The notes below the pieces were generated by a model, which saw only the letters and a program-made list of their open reading frames with translations, was not told where the DNA came from and made no database searches. 64,000 nt of DNA from Sinohyriopsis cumingii. Lineage: Eukaryota; Mollusca; Bivalvia; Unionida; Unionidae. A program made the translations under genes and the position numbers. Shown here piece after piece: positions 24,803 through 36,782 of the stretch (position 1 is its first letter; every line of letters begins with the position of its first letter). Location: assembly GCA_028554795.2 (NCBI GenBank), contig CM068838.1:86060944-86124943 (forward strand). Direction: 5' to 3'.

Positions 24803-25263
24803 AGGGCTCGCTGCCCCTGGGGACCAGGTCATGATTCATAACTTAGAAACTGTTCACAGCCACACCCAGACATACATACATACATACATAAATACATACA
24901 TACATACATACACACACACATGCACTCATGCATGCACACACACACACACACACACATGCATGCATACATACATACCTATACATACATACCTATACATACA
25001 TACATATATACATACATACGCACACATGCATGCACACACACACATATGCATGCATGCACACATACACACACACACACTCATGCATGCACACACACATACA
25101 TACATACACACACGCACGCACGCATACATACACTGCCCCTGGGGACCAGGTCATGATTCATAACTTAGAAACTGTTCACAGCCACACCCAGACATACATA
25201 CATACATACACACACACATACACACACACATACACGCATACATACATACATACATACATACAT
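24803..25263. repeat. (CATA)n/(CA)n microsatellite block with a duplicated leader
   Basis: Two blocks of mixed CATA, CA and ATGC repeats (24871-25132 and 25193-25263). Each is preceded by the same leader of about 70 bp (CTGCCCCTGGGGACCAGGTC, ATGATTCATAACTTAG, GCCACACCCAGACATACA). A segmental duplication of leader plus microsatellite explains this. All open frames across it are low-complexity artefacts. Confidence 0.9.
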
Positions 25264-25269
25264 AACCAG

Positions 25270-25605
25270 AATATTTTGAGTTCAATTCAGAGTATGAAAA
25301 AAATATCTGCAGAAATATGGCTTCCAAAGCTCAGCCAATAAAATGCCAGATTATCTCATGAATATGCACGAGTGTTGCCCATAAGGGAACTCATCTGAGA
25401 TTTTATGTTAGTAGCTTAGATATCAATTCTGATCAAATTCTCATCAGAAATATGGCCTCTAAAGTGTTTACACTCAGCCAATCAGAAACAAGAACAACCC
25501 ATTACTATGCAAGAATGCTGTTCATAACTAAACAAGATCCAGATGATATGAGCTTACAGACCAAATCTGATCAAAATCTAAAAATAAGGCCTCTTGGGCT
25601 ATACA
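25270..25605. repeat. Two degenerate copies of a ~150-bp repeat
   Basis: Both copies contain AGAAATATGGC(C/T)TC, CTCAGCCAAT and ATGCACGAGTGTTG/ATGCAAGAATGCTG with ATCTGA or CAGATGA downstream. They lie in the unit 6 B-C intron. Confidence 0.5.
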
Positions 25606-26292
25606 TGTAGGACAAAACTACTATTTTAAAGGTAATGATGTGTTCTGAGCAATCTGATTAAAACTGGCATCTACAAACAACAAACTGTCTAAACTGATTA
25701 GCTTTGTGTTGTAATAAAGTGAGTTTAAGGCTTAACGTGAGATATTTATTGAGGTGTTATAAGCAATGAAGGCACTGTAGGTTGTCCACGATGGTTTGCG
25801 AGTCTTTGTGAGTCCCCATCACCACTTAACACCTTAATGTCTAAGTATAGTTTGATCCTAGATGAAGAAATGGTGCATCATTATACATGTAAATATATTT
25901 GTATTAAACTACACATTACAGAATGAATATTATCACAAAGTTAATATATTTTCCTTTACAGGGATGTAGAAGTGGCCATGGCCTGCACGTTGATTCCACC
26001 ATCAAAATTTGGCTAAAGTGGTGATGTACATATCAAAATGTAACCATATACCAAGCATCATCACTATATTGCCTACTGTACAAAGAAACTGACAACAGAA
26101 AAATCTTCAGCAGTGAGGTCAATCTTGGGTGTGGATAACTATGTAGAGTCAGATGAATGGATGGACACCTTTTACACCAACAGATTGTTGTGCTGAGCTT
26201 CAAACAAGGCAAGCTTGACAAAAGAAGACAGGCAAAACAAGTGACAAAAAGGACATCATTATCAACAGATAGAATTTCTAGTTAGAACTTAC

Positions 26293-26554
26293 TCAAGTCT
26301 AAAGACTCCATTCAACCATATGTTCTGCACTGTACCAAATGAGAATTCCTCAATTCCCATGCTGACTGAGTAATCATCAATCCCAAAAGAGACTGTGGCA
26401 AAACAGTAGTCAGCCTTCAGAAAAGCATGTAAAGTCCGTGCCAAAAGTGGAACTTCCAAACAAAGATCTAAGGCAGTGCATGAACTGGACAAAGCGCCAA
26501 AGATGTTACGACCGCTCAATGATGGAAGGGCAACTGAGGAACTCATTGAGCAAG
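26293..26554 (-). CDS. Unit 6 exon B (internal exon), Cys b2 and b4 missing
   Basis: Acceptor ACTTTCAG, then CT-TGC (CSMSSSVALPSLSG). IFGALSSSCTALDLCLEV has Gly where b2 should be and Leu where the first Cys of the C-C pair (b4) should be; b3 and b5 stay. LKADYCFATVSF holds b6. EFSFGTVQNIWLNGVFRL ends at donor GA|GTAAGT. Losing exactly two cysteines suggests b2 and b4 normally form a disulfide. Confidence 0.9.
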
Positions 26555-26896
26555 CTGAAAGTCAGAAAAATTAGCAATCAGTAATCAATAAAATATAGCA
26601 TAAACTGAATATGAATTAGTAAAATAGAAGAAAAAGTCCCCCACCCCAAACTATGAAATTATTTTGTGCTGACAAAGTGACTGACAAAATCTGATGTCTG
26701 TATAAATCACATATAATTTGAAAGCCAGATTAGGATGGAAAACTTTAACTGACTTATTATGAATACAGATGTAAAAATAAAATGCAGCTCAGATGTATAA
26801 AAATTAACTAAGAAAACCTACCTGGAAAAGGTTTATCATAAGAAACAAGTGTGCATAGAAAATGAAATAAGAACTGTAGAATGAAAATAAGTCTCC

Positions 26897-27050
26897 ATTA
26901 TGAGTACTTAACCCAGTCTAAAATAAAAGAGCACTTAACCCAGTCTAGATCAAAAATGCATTTAACCCAGCCTAATCAAAAGAAAAGAGTACCTAACCCA
27001 GTCTAAATAAAAAAAAGCAACTAACCCTGTCTAAATCAAAACAAAATGCA
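26897..27050. repeat. Short minisatellite, ~33-bp unit, 5 copies
   Basis: The unit holds ACTTAACCCAGTCTAAAT followed by an A-rich stretch of variable length. Confidence 0.75.
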
Positions 27051-27423
27051 CACAAGATAAACTTAAACTTCTATATTTACCACATCAGTAGCATGGGATG
27101 TGAATACAGACCAATTCTAATACTGTGCTTCATATGACAGAAATACCAAATTAAAATACAGAACTTAAATTTGTTTATCAAAGACAGTATAATCAGCATA
27201 TGATCAGTATTTGTTACACATACATAGTCGATTAGAACTCTGATTCTCTGAGTAGATATAATTTGTCATTCATACAAAAAAATTATACCTCTATGATTCT
27301 GTATGTAAAACGAGATTATGTGCTGAGTAGATTGGATTGCAGAGATGAGATCAAAATAAAATTCCTACTTAAAGCTCTTGAGTATTTTGACTTAAAAAAA
27401 TTATTTTGTCCCATTAGTATTAC

Positions 27424-27603
27424 CTTGTTTGTTCCAGCCATCTACATTTGGTGTGTACGGGGATTTCTGAGTATTACATTGATAAGTGCTCACATACTGA
27501 AGAATTCCTTGTTTTTCCATCAAAAGAGCTGAAAGGCCTGGGGTCAACTGAGTCAAACTCTGAGATAATCCACGGCTTGTTTTAAAGTTGCTAAGTGTCA
27601 AAT
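27424..27603 (-). CDS. Unit 6 exon A (internal exon, divergent start)
   Basis: Acceptor GCTTATAG, then DLTLSNFKTSRGL, which lacks both the usual Phe and the Trp of the opening motif. LLMEKQGILQYVSTYQC holds the A cysteine, and VDGWNKQG ends at donor G|GTAATA. Frame and phase fit (180 nt). This is the most divergent A exon at its N-terminal end. Confidence 0.8.
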
Positions 27604-28149
27604 CTATAAGCATCAAACAATCATTTATTTTAAATTAGCACAATCAAAATATAATTTTTTTATCTAGAGCCAATCACAGAACAAAGTATAACAATTTATA
27701 GTCTTGACAAAAAATTCATGATTCATACAGAATTTTTTATTTTTACCTATTTGCCATTGTTACTCGATTAATTTAACATCAACTTAGCTGCAGTAAAATC
27801 CATAATTAACTGTCAGAAATGCAGATTTCAGTCTAGTATTATCGGATTTGCTGAAGCTTGAAGCTACTTAAAAAATACAAAATTTATAATTTCTGCACAA
27901 AGTGTTTTAACAGGAATAAAAATGGTTATATAAATCTTGTATTCAAGTTTTTAAAAAATGTTGCCATCACAAATCTCCAATATTTTCAAGAATACAGATA
28001 TACATCCATATATATTCAAATACAAGACATTGCTTAATTTACCATTCTCTAGTTGGGACTTGTTGTTCTTAGTTGCAGTTTTATTTTAACAGTATCATAT
28101 AAAGGAAAAGGGATATAGCTGTCTTTCCCATGGACAAGGCCAAACTTAC
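27604..28149. other. Unit 5-6 intron
   Basis: 546 bp of AT-rich sequence between the unit 5 C and unit 6 A exons; nothing else recognised. Confidence 0.5.
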
Positions 28150-28310
28150 TAGAATCCAAGTAACCCAGTTTCCAGCCACATCCAGGTTTTGGCAGGATGA
28201 CATTGGAAAAAGGAATCTCAACGTTACATCTACCCTCAGGTGACAGACAGAAACTGATCACAGCATCCAAAACAACATTCTTTTTTGCAGAATCTTCCTT
28301 CAGACTAAAC
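28150..28310 (-). CDS. Unit 5 exon C (internal exon)
   Basis: Acceptor TGTATTTAG, then FSLKEDSAKKNVVL. SFCLSPEGRCNVE holds c1 and c2, and VILPKPGCGWKLGYLDSS holds c3. Donor A|GTAAGT, phase 1. Confidence 0.9.
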
Positions 28311-28668
28311 CTAAATACATTAATTTTTAAATTTAATGATTTCTTTTTCATCAAATTTTATAAGCTAACAAAATGAATGGTGAGCAATTTGCTCAAGTAG
28401 ATAGATTCCCATCTCTACCACATCCCACTCCTAACCTATGATGGAGTTGAATCAACAGTAAAATAAACTGCATTTATGTTGTGAACATAATGTAAGAATT
28501 TTGTTTTATCAAGGAACATTTTTTTAAAAATTATTAAATATGTACAAAGTTTCACAGCAATCCACTACAAATTGCATGAGTAGTAGCATTCATAAAATTC
28601 TGTTATACAATGCATTCAGCTGTTGGACAAGAAGAATAATACCTATGAAAATCATAGGAGCACAAACA

Positions 28669-28670
<2 letters not shown>

Positions 28671-28701
<31 letters not shown>

Positions 28702-28720
28702 GTCTCTCTCTCTCTCTCTA
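28671..28720. repeat. (TC)n microsatellite
   Basis: About 25 TC dinucleotides with two TG interruptions. Confidence 0.95.
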
Positions 28721-29734
28721 TACATACATACATACAGATATACTCAAAATGCATGTAGAGACCACGTCCCTGGTGACCCTATTTACAAAATTTCCATCAA
28801 AACTGCAAGTTTAATTGAGTTCACACAAGTGACAGTCACTGCTAAAGTGTGTATTAATCTTGTCATGCAGGGGATCTTTAAAAACAACAATTGTTCTAAA
28901 ATTGGGAAATAATGTAGTTTTCAGTATGCTGCACAACAGCTAGCATTACAACACTTTCAGTTGAAAAGTATCCATTGCTATGAACTTTAAAATAACAACT
29001 GGGCAGTGAACTGGGTAACAAATTGCTTAGCAGGAAGTAGTAAACATTTTGTTCTAATGAGCAACTCTTTCACTTGGTGATCAAAGTGAACAACATTCAA
29101 TCCAGTTTACAGTAGAGTAGCTGGTCTCTACTAAAAATGTCTTTAAACAGTTACTTTCTTGCAGGTATTTCATAGGGTGGTTATGTAATGAATATAAAAT
29201 ACAAAATGTCAAGCAGCAAAATAAACTGAATTGATGGTTAAAGGTATATGTAATCAAACTATAATAAATTATACCTGTAGCTGAAATGATACCCTGCATT
29301 TACAATACCAACTTGACAAATACTTTTATTACAAGAGATGGGGTTATAAAAAAAATTACAAGATAATTCAGACTTCAGCATTTACAGAGTGAAATGACAC
29401 TATTACTACAGGAATAATGGTATGTTTTGATCACATTTTTAAAAACTGTATAGAACAAGCAATTACCTATCTTTCTGAAAATAATTTTTATAAATAAGGT
29501 CTAAATTGTGCTCAATAATATCAACAGTCACCACCAAACAAAGCGAATTTGAGACTGATTTTATAAATTTCATATGAAGTCAGCACAGATGTATAAGGTT
29601 CTATTTATAACATGATGGAATATGCTGATAATCTGTATAAAGAAAGTATGAAAAACATGCTTGACTTTATGACTTAAAATATAAACGTTTGAATGTTAAG
29701 CCGGTAACTTAAGAGATTTATAATTCTGTGCTAG

Positions 29735-30055
29735 ACTGCTGCAGTGGCCTAAGAGGTTAGTGTCCACCTTGGATGCAGGAGGTCACATGTTCGAACCCCA
29801 GCCAAATCATACCAAAGACTTATAAAAATGGTACCAGCAAGTGCGTCGCTTGGCACTCAGCATTAAGAGGATAGTACTAGGATTGGTCAACCTGGTGTCA
29901 GGATGTGACTGGGTGGGACATCATGCTACATGTCTGGTGCATGATGCTCCAGTGCCAGACATCACTATAAATTGCCACACTGCAGACATTGTAGCGATAT
30001 GAAAATATTTTTTAAAGCTACGTTAATAATCCAAATTAGACACATACACACACAT
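29735..30055 (+). mobile_element. tRNA-derived SINE, near full length, plus orientation
   Basis: The head carries an A-box-like TGGCCTAAGAGG and a B box GTTCGAACCCC. The body then reads CCAAATCATACCAAAGAC, TGGCACTCAGCATTAAG, GGTGTCAGGATGTGACTG and GACATCACTATAAATTGCC. The 3' end reads AATCCAAATTAG followed by a (CA)-rich tail. It is the clearest sense-strand copy in the window. Confidence 0.75.
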
Positions 30056-30163
30056 TGTGTTAAACATACTAAGAATGTATGGAAAACAACATAATGCGAT
30101 AAATTTGAGCACTGCATGCACTACAGATAATTTACCTGAATTGAAATGACATGAGAAACTTAC

Positions 30164-30419
30164 TTCAAGGATGCAAGTCCATGGAGTGAAATACTTTCCT
30201 TTGTTCCCCACACAAAGTTCAGAAGACTCCATTTTACCTTCAGGCCCTCAATGCTAGCAATAAGGGTATTTTTGCACAAGTCAATATCCAAGGTAAAATG
30301 GAATGTCTGGCCTATATTCACAAAATTGATGCAGCAGTCAATAGCTGTGCAGCTTCTTAGAATTCTACAGGAGGCAAACGATGGGAGCTGTGGTAGACTG
30401 CTCAACTTTGTGGAGCAAT
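30164..30419 (-). CDS. Unit 5 exon B (internal exon)
   Basis: Acceptor ATTTACAG, then AT-TGC (CSTKLSSLPQLP). SCRILRSCTAIDCCINF holds b2 to b5 and LDIDLCKNTLIASIEGL holds b6. NFVWGTKESISLHGLASL closes the exon at donor AA|GTAAGT. The open frame runs on upstream of the acceptor, but the family alignment and the splice signal fix the start. Confidence 0.9.
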
Positions 30420-32740
30420 CTGTAAATATTAGTGAATACCTTATTGGAAACATATCCAACAATGAAAGAGATGCAAGTGTGGTAATTTCGTTCAGATGTA
30501 ATAAAGAATGGCAACTAGTAGAAAAAATATGCATATATAATATCCAAAAATGGTGAGTCCATTCCATTAATTGTAAACATCAAACAACAGTACATTTTTG
30601 CGGGGGGTGGGGGGATGATGATTTATCTCATAGTGCATTTATCCAAATTCTGGGTAAATAAAAAAAACACCATTGTATCATAATGAAAAGTTATATTTGG
30701 AATAAAACTATGTTGTTCTGGCATTATTGCACAAATACTAATTCAGTAATTAATGAAATTATTAAATGCAATACCTGCAGATGCCTTAATAGGCTTATAT
30801 ACCTCTTTTCAGTTAAACATGGACAAATGTCCTTAATAATGTATTGTAATAAATTTGGAGTATGCGCATTTAGTTATAGCGCCCCATTTTAAGGAATTCT
30901 TAGATTTGTGCAATTACTTGTGTGATCATTGGAATTCGACGCAATGGAAATATCCTTAACCCAAAATAATTAGCCAATTACTAGGAGCAAACGTCATGGA
31001 GTGAAGTGTTAGTGAGTTTCCATGATGCCATGGTTCACTAGTAGTGAATTCAGGCCAAAACCAAATGAATGTCCCTGGAGTAAGATAGTCCATATTAAAA
31101 TCTAGTGGTGTACATTGGTGGTGTGACTGCAGTGGCAGTATTTACAGTAGAAAACCAGTACAAAGAAGAATAAATAAGAAGGGACTTCGCAGATATCATT
31201 TATGTTGCCATGGTGGCAAATGTGGTGCAGTTAAGTTGGCGAAATGTGCCTGGAAAGCATACACTGACTGGCCTAAGATGGTGGAGTTAAAATAGTTCCC
31301 AGTGTTAGGGGATACTTGTATAGTTTCTACGGCGTGAACGACTGGTGGTACAGAAACCTGATGAAGAGAAACCATGCAGATGTGTGGTTGATAGATATTT
31401 GGCAGGTTGTTTTATCGGTGGTCTTGCATTAATTAGAGTAAAATTTATGTATAAAACGGTCACGTTGGGCTTTCTAAATTACAATTGAAGTTGTATGGAA
31501 GTCTTTGGAAAGTTGGGGTAAACTTATGATTTCTAGCAGGAATCACACCAGGGTTTGACAACCGCTTGGTCAAGTAAAGACCCTGCCTTGTAATTTGTAT
31601 TAAAGAATGCAATCAAAAGTTCAACATGAAAACAGCACTCACCATTCATGCTTAGCTGATTTAGAGATAACAAAGAGCATTTAAAGCAAAACAAAGAGTA
31701 ATCCCTGAAGAGTAAGAAAACTAGAGTCTTCTTCTCAAAGGGCTTGCACACAGAAAACTGGACAATAGTAATTACCATCTCTCCCTATGGGTAATTATGT
31801 TTTAGATTTACCACCTTCGTACAAAAATAGCCAAGTGGCACTAATTTACATATAAAAATGAAGGCCTGCACAAAAAACTTCTTGACCATAAACCCTTTTA
31901 AATCAATGTTTACAGGGTGAAAGTCAATGCACCCATATGAATGTGTTTCACTTTCTGTGGACACTGACAGGGGAATCGAATTCTGGTTGAGGTTCACCAT
32001 TCAGGAGTGCATGTCCCATATGTCATCAGAACAATACCACATCATCTCTGCAATTTGAAATATACAAGTGACACCATATTCCATTCAAAAACAGGGGAAT
32101 GTAGGGCAACTTTGGTTGATCTCCCTAATATCGAAGTCACTAAGCTGTCAACAGGACAGAATACTTTTTCCAGATTGTCCTGTTCAGTGTGGTAAGATAA
32201 TCCAAAAAGATGATGAAATTTGCTGTTTCGATGTAGTTCAAAAATCTGATCAGGACTAATTTTTGTGGTAATTATGGAGGCTTTATCATGTGACTGACTC
32301 AAGATGGTACTATGAGGTGTCACAATAAACACTCAGCCACTCAGGGCCCCAGGTATATTGGAAAGTGATCACTACCTATGAGATCACCAACTTCCCACAA
32401 GAAGTAAAGGAAAAGAGATGGATTCCAATAGTCAATCTAAGGATGACTAGGATTCTGTGGCTGGAAGCAGGTCGGTATAGGACTTGTCATGAAAAAGGCA
32501 AATATTGTTTTCTGAAAGGAAGTTTTCCATTTTCTTCCCTCTCCCTATGAAATCATTTTACAGCAATAAAGTGTATGGTGGTTGTTAAAGTAGCCAAGTA
32601 AAACAAAAAGTGCTGGTCAAGATCAGATTGATTGATTGAAGAGATATACTGTGCAAAGTTGTAAGAATTCTGTGTATGTTTTGACAATGCATATAAGAAA
32701 CAACTATTGCATTAAAATGTAGTACTGACATTAATCTGGC
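30420..32740. other. Unit 5 A-B intron, part without recognised content
   Basis: No family exon. Open frames of 60-100 codons exist here but none matches a domain I recognise and none has a family splice pattern. Confidence 0.4.
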
Positions 32741-32746
32741 TGTGAG

Positions 32747-33235
32747 TTTATTATTCATGATGATGACCACTCGTCTACCATCTTAACCCGTTCAACACTA
32801 CAGACCAGTAAAGCAATTATTCATGATGATGGCCACTCATCTTAACCCTTTCAACACTACAGACCGGTATAGAGATTATTCATGATGATGGCCACTCATC
32901 TTAATCCTTTCAACACTACAGACCAGTAAAGCAATTATTCATGATGATGGCCACTCATCTTAATCCTTTCAACATTACAGACCAGTATAGAGATTATTCA
33001 TGATGATGGCCACTCATCTTAATCCTTTCAACACTACAGACCAGTAAAGCAATTATTCATGATGATGGCCACTCATCTTAATCCTTTCAACACTACAGAC
33101 CAGTATAGAGATTATTCATGATGATGGCCACTCATCTTAACCCTTTCAACACTACAGACCAGTAAAGCAATTATTCATGATGATGGCCACTCATCTTAAT
33201 CCTTTCAACACTACAGACCAGTAAAGCGGTCCAGG
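32747..33235. repeat. 59-bp tandem array carrying piggyBac-type terminal sequence, 8 copies
   Basis: Each unit contains TTCATGATGATGGCCACTCA, TCTTAA(C/T)CCTTTCAACAC and TACAGACCAGTA. Units mostly alternate between a AAAGCAAT and a ATAGAGAT ending, giving a 118-bp higher-order period. Each copy carries the terminal inverted repeat of the transposon in which the array lies. Confidence 0.9.
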
Positions 33236-34498
33236 AACAATAACTCTCGCTCAACAATGGTATTCCAGTCTCACATACCTGTCTCATTTTGGCTATAAAT
33301 TCTCTGATTGGTCAATGTCTGGGATTCCCCTAGAGTAAATATTTATATTATACATTGATTCATTTGCATATTATTTGGATCATTCGGACTTTAAGGTAGG
33401 TTCTTTACAAGAAAGGGGGGTTTTCCGTTCTATAAATGGAAAAAGTCACCTAAGTACATCCAAAATGGCAGACTTGTCTGATGATGAATCAGAATTATCT
33501 GGGGGATAAATAATTGAAAATATCAACAATTTTGATCTTTTAAAGGTAAATCAAGAAGAGAGGGGACATATACAAGAATGGTGTCCTACTGTTGGTGATA
33601 ATGATAATGATGAGGAATTTGAAGGTTTTGAACTCACCAATGTGTACAAGACACCTGAATTTTGTCAGTGGACAAAATCTCCATCAGAATATAATATTCA
33701 TGCTTTTTCCGAACATGTACATCCAACACAAGTATTTGATGGATCAGGAACATCTCTTGAATATTTTCAGCTATTTTAGAGCGACTATGTTTTCAGAAAT
33801 GGCAAGATTTATAAATACCAGCGCACACCTGAAGCAAGAGACTAACCCAAATCAACACAAAGGTGTTTGGACATATGTAACGTTATCAGAAATAAAGGCA
33901 TTTTATGGCCTGTTCATACTGATGGAAGTTATGAAATTCAACAGAGGTGAACTATATTGGTATGAAAGTGAGAAATTCTGGCTTCCTGGATAAAATTAAT
34001 CTTGTTCACAGTCAAAACATGTGTTTGATTTCATATTTATTTCCAATGAAATGAACATAAAACCTTGTATACTTCAGTTTTTAAATACCTGTAGACATAT
34101 CATTAACTCAAATTTGGATTAACTTGAATTTTGAGACAACATTGCATTTATTCAAGCCATGATTTGTAAGAACACCACAATGGATCAAAAACAGACCACA
34201 TATATTACTCTTTAAACACTTTATTCAACATTTTATAGAGAATACAGTGAAACTTACCTTTAACTTACCTTTTGAAATACCGGTATAACATCTGTGTGAG
34301 ACTAAACTTGCTTATGAGAATATTTTCAGAAACCTGAATTTATCTTCTTTATAATGGTACAAAATATGTATTCCTATCACAAGAAATGATATTTATATAA
34401 GTAATTGAAAATATGTTGCTTACATTTATTAAGATCATGAAAGTTACTTAGTGTTGAATGGTAGTCTTTCCCTTGTAGTTACTTAGTGGTGAAAGGGG
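32787..34498 (+). mobile_element. Decayed piggyBac-like element
   Basis: The left end is TTAA then CCCGTTCAACACTACAG. The right end, read in reverse, is TTAC then CCCTTTCACCACTAAG, so the target site was probably TTAA with one later change. Inside lie a tandem array of left-end sequence and a broken transposase reading frame. At 1.7 kb it is too short for a full transposase gene. Confidence 0.75.
33463..33993 (+). pseudogene. piggyBac transposase, N-terminal fragment
   Basis: The ATG at 33463 gives an acidic start (MADLSDDESELS) that meets a TAA at 33505-33507. A later frame reads CQWTKSPSEY and HVHPTQVF. After a frameshift near 33,750 the next frame reads FSEMARFINTS, WTYVTLSEIKAFYGLFILME and LYWYESEKFWLPG, ending at a TAA at 33991-33993. 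This order (F-x-E-M, then W-x-x-V-T-x-x-E-I-K-A-F-x-G, then Y-W) is the N-terminal part of the piggyBac transposase domain. The catalytic remainder and the Cys-rich end are absent. Not functional. Confidence 0.75.
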
Positions 34499-35332
34499 TA
34501 ATCAGTATTTCCTGAATAAAAGTTCCAGGTTAATACATTTTCAAGATTAACTCTGTCGCTTGTTTTGAAAAGTGTCTTCTGAATACAGGCATCTGTTGGG
34601 TATATTCTTTAAGTAGAAGACTTATTTCATAAATACAGATACCTTGGCAATTCCACAGTTTTATATTTTGTTACATTTTCTTTATATATATAAATTCTCA
34701 GTACACTGTAAATAACAATATTTGATAAAATTCTGATCAGTGAAAATGTCACTAATGCCTACTGGTGGCAAGACTTTAAGAAATAAATAACAATCAAATA
34801 AGCTTTGTCAATTGCAATTTGTGTTTTTGTTCTATAATTTATTTTCAGTGTAATCATCATAAGTGCAATATGCCTTCTTGTACTTAAATATGAAAAATGA
34901 CAATCTACTATCACAGCTATGTCTGTGGGCATTTCTGTGAGAAATTAATTAACTACCAACTGTGTTTTGATCTCCTAATTGCACATGTATTTGTTGTATA
35001 CACTCAATTAAAAGCAAAACCTGCCTTGTATTAAGTTAATTATGTCTTTGGTATCAACTCATTTCAATGTTCTACTCACTGTTTTAAATAGTACTGTGTA
35101 AGTAAAAATTAAACAACCTTAATTATCTTTGTCATTCACAAATGTGATCAAAGATACTAAAGGCAACCAAGTGAAAGGAGAAATAGCCAGTAATTGCAAA
35201 GCTTTTGTTTGAGAGATACAGTTCATTATGGAGTTAAAGCAAGTTCCAAAGTTTGTATTGAACTTAAAATTCCTGAATTGGCACTCAGAGATTCCGGACT
35301 TGCATACTAAATATATAATATTTCAACTCTAC

Positions 35333-35509
35333 CTTGAGTCTTCCAGCCATATTGCTGTGGGAAATACTGCAAGTCGAGGTTATCACATGCTGGTTTATGA
35401 AGAAAGTCAGACACACCCAGAGTGTTCAGCAGCTGTAGTCGAGCGTATTCCTTCAGTTCAGAGCCCACAGATAAACTGTGCTCAGTTAGCCAATTATTAT
35501 AGTTGAACC
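35333..35509 (-). CDS. Unit 5 exon A (internal exon)
   Basis: Acceptor TATTTACAG, then GFNYNNWLTEHSL. LLNTLGVSDFLHKPAC carries the A cysteine. It ends YGWKTQG at donor G|GTAGAG. Its opening resembles the unit 4 A exon (F-N-F-N-N-W-L), so these neighbours may be a recent duplicate pair. Confidence 0.9.
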
Positions 35510-36630
35510 CTGTAAATAAAAACATAGCTCTTTTTTAGCAAGTTTCTTCCATCCAGTTATTCTTTGCAGCTATAAAGTATACAAACCATTTCTAATATAA
35601 AAAGTAATTCCAACATGTCAAATTGTTTAACAAAACTTTTTCTTAAATGTTCGAGTAATCACATTCAAAAGCAAATTAAGTCATTCATGCGATTGCAGTG
35701 GTGGCTGGACAAAAATGCTGTTTTAAAAGCCATCTACCACTTTTGAAAATTTAAAAGATTATTTAAAAATTTTGGACCACTCCCCCCCAAGCATATTTTT
35801 ACATGTACTATCCACACATTACAGAAATCAGACATAATCTGTGTACTATGGACCAGTTCCACCAGTGCCATGACCTACGCAATGGTTTGTGCCAAGTAAT
35901 TTGATTAAGAATTACATGTGTAAAAAAGCTTTCAATTTGAGCTTACAGCCAAATATGGAATTTTTATTAAGATGTTGTAAGTAATTATGTGATCAAATGA
36001 AGTCCATGATGGCTTGTGAGTCTATGATCAAAACTTGACATCTGGCAGAGATGGAATAAAATAAAGCCATCAAAAACATATTTGTGGCAGCAAAACATGC
36101 CTAAGTATTTTGATTTTTCATCTTAAATTATTGTTTTTCAAAATGTTTTACAAAGAATATGGGCAGCTCTTATCTTTCTTTTGTCCAATGATAATACAAA
36201 ATAAACAAATAAGAAATATTACATGTTCAACAAAGCTCTGTACAGGTAGAATCAAAGTTTTCATTATGTTTGATGCAACGTGGATTTTAAGGTATTGTAT
36301 GGGGATGAATGCTATTACCAGGCCAACACCACTGCACAGAGGCAATGATTCTTCTGTAACAAGCACACCCAGTTTTTTAACATATTTAATTTTAAAAATC
36401 TTCACATATAGCTTAAACATGTCAGAACAGTGACAATTATCTAGCAGTCACCTGTTCTCAGTAACCATTCTAAAGTCTTGTATATAATGGCCACATGTTT
36501 TCTGCAGTCATCAGTAAGGGGTTTCATTACCAAGTAATGGTTGTTCACTGCTTTGAGTGGTTACTGGAGCATAACAACACTGACAACTCACTGTATGCAA
36601 ATTAAACTTTTGCTTCATGAGGTTGACACT
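35510..36630. other. Unit 4-5 intron, left part
   Basis: AT-rich with no recognised element. A fragment near 35.93-36.06 kb (GTGATCAAATGAAGTCCATG) resembles dispersed repeat text near 25.75 kb. Confidence 0.35.
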
Positions 36631-36638
36631 GTTTAGAT

Positions 36639-36782
36639 CAGTGGTTTCCAAACTTTTTTGGGCCACCCCGCCCCCCTTGGTTTTCCTCAGCACCCCCTAC
36701 CTTACCCTGTCAAAAGCATTATTTAGCATTAGCACCCGTCTCTCATATCCCACTGTGGAACCACCCACTTTGGGAACCAATG
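36639..36782. mobile_element. hAT-type MITE, 144 bp, with 8-bp target-site duplication
   Basis: The left end reads CAGTGGTTTCCAAACTTTTT and the right end in reverse reads CATTGGTTCCCAAAGTGG. Direct repeats GTTTAGAT (36631-36638 and 36783-36790) flank it. An 8-bp duplication and a CA-starting terminus are typical of the hAT superfamily. No coding capacity. Confidence 0.88.

Noticed and set aside
24729..25341. Thr/His-rich open frames of up to 144 codons
   Set aside because: Low-complexity translation of CATA/CA repeats in several overlapping frames on both strands.
29735..29815. Functional tRNA gene
   Set aside because: Has A- and B-box-like sequence but cannot fold into a complete cloverleaf, and is continuous with a SINE body repeated elsewhere.
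31000..32560. Cluster of open frames of 60-96 codons on both strands as an unknown gene or LINE remnant
   Set aside because: No reverse transcriptase, endonuclease or other motif could be read, and the frames are not continuous with each other.
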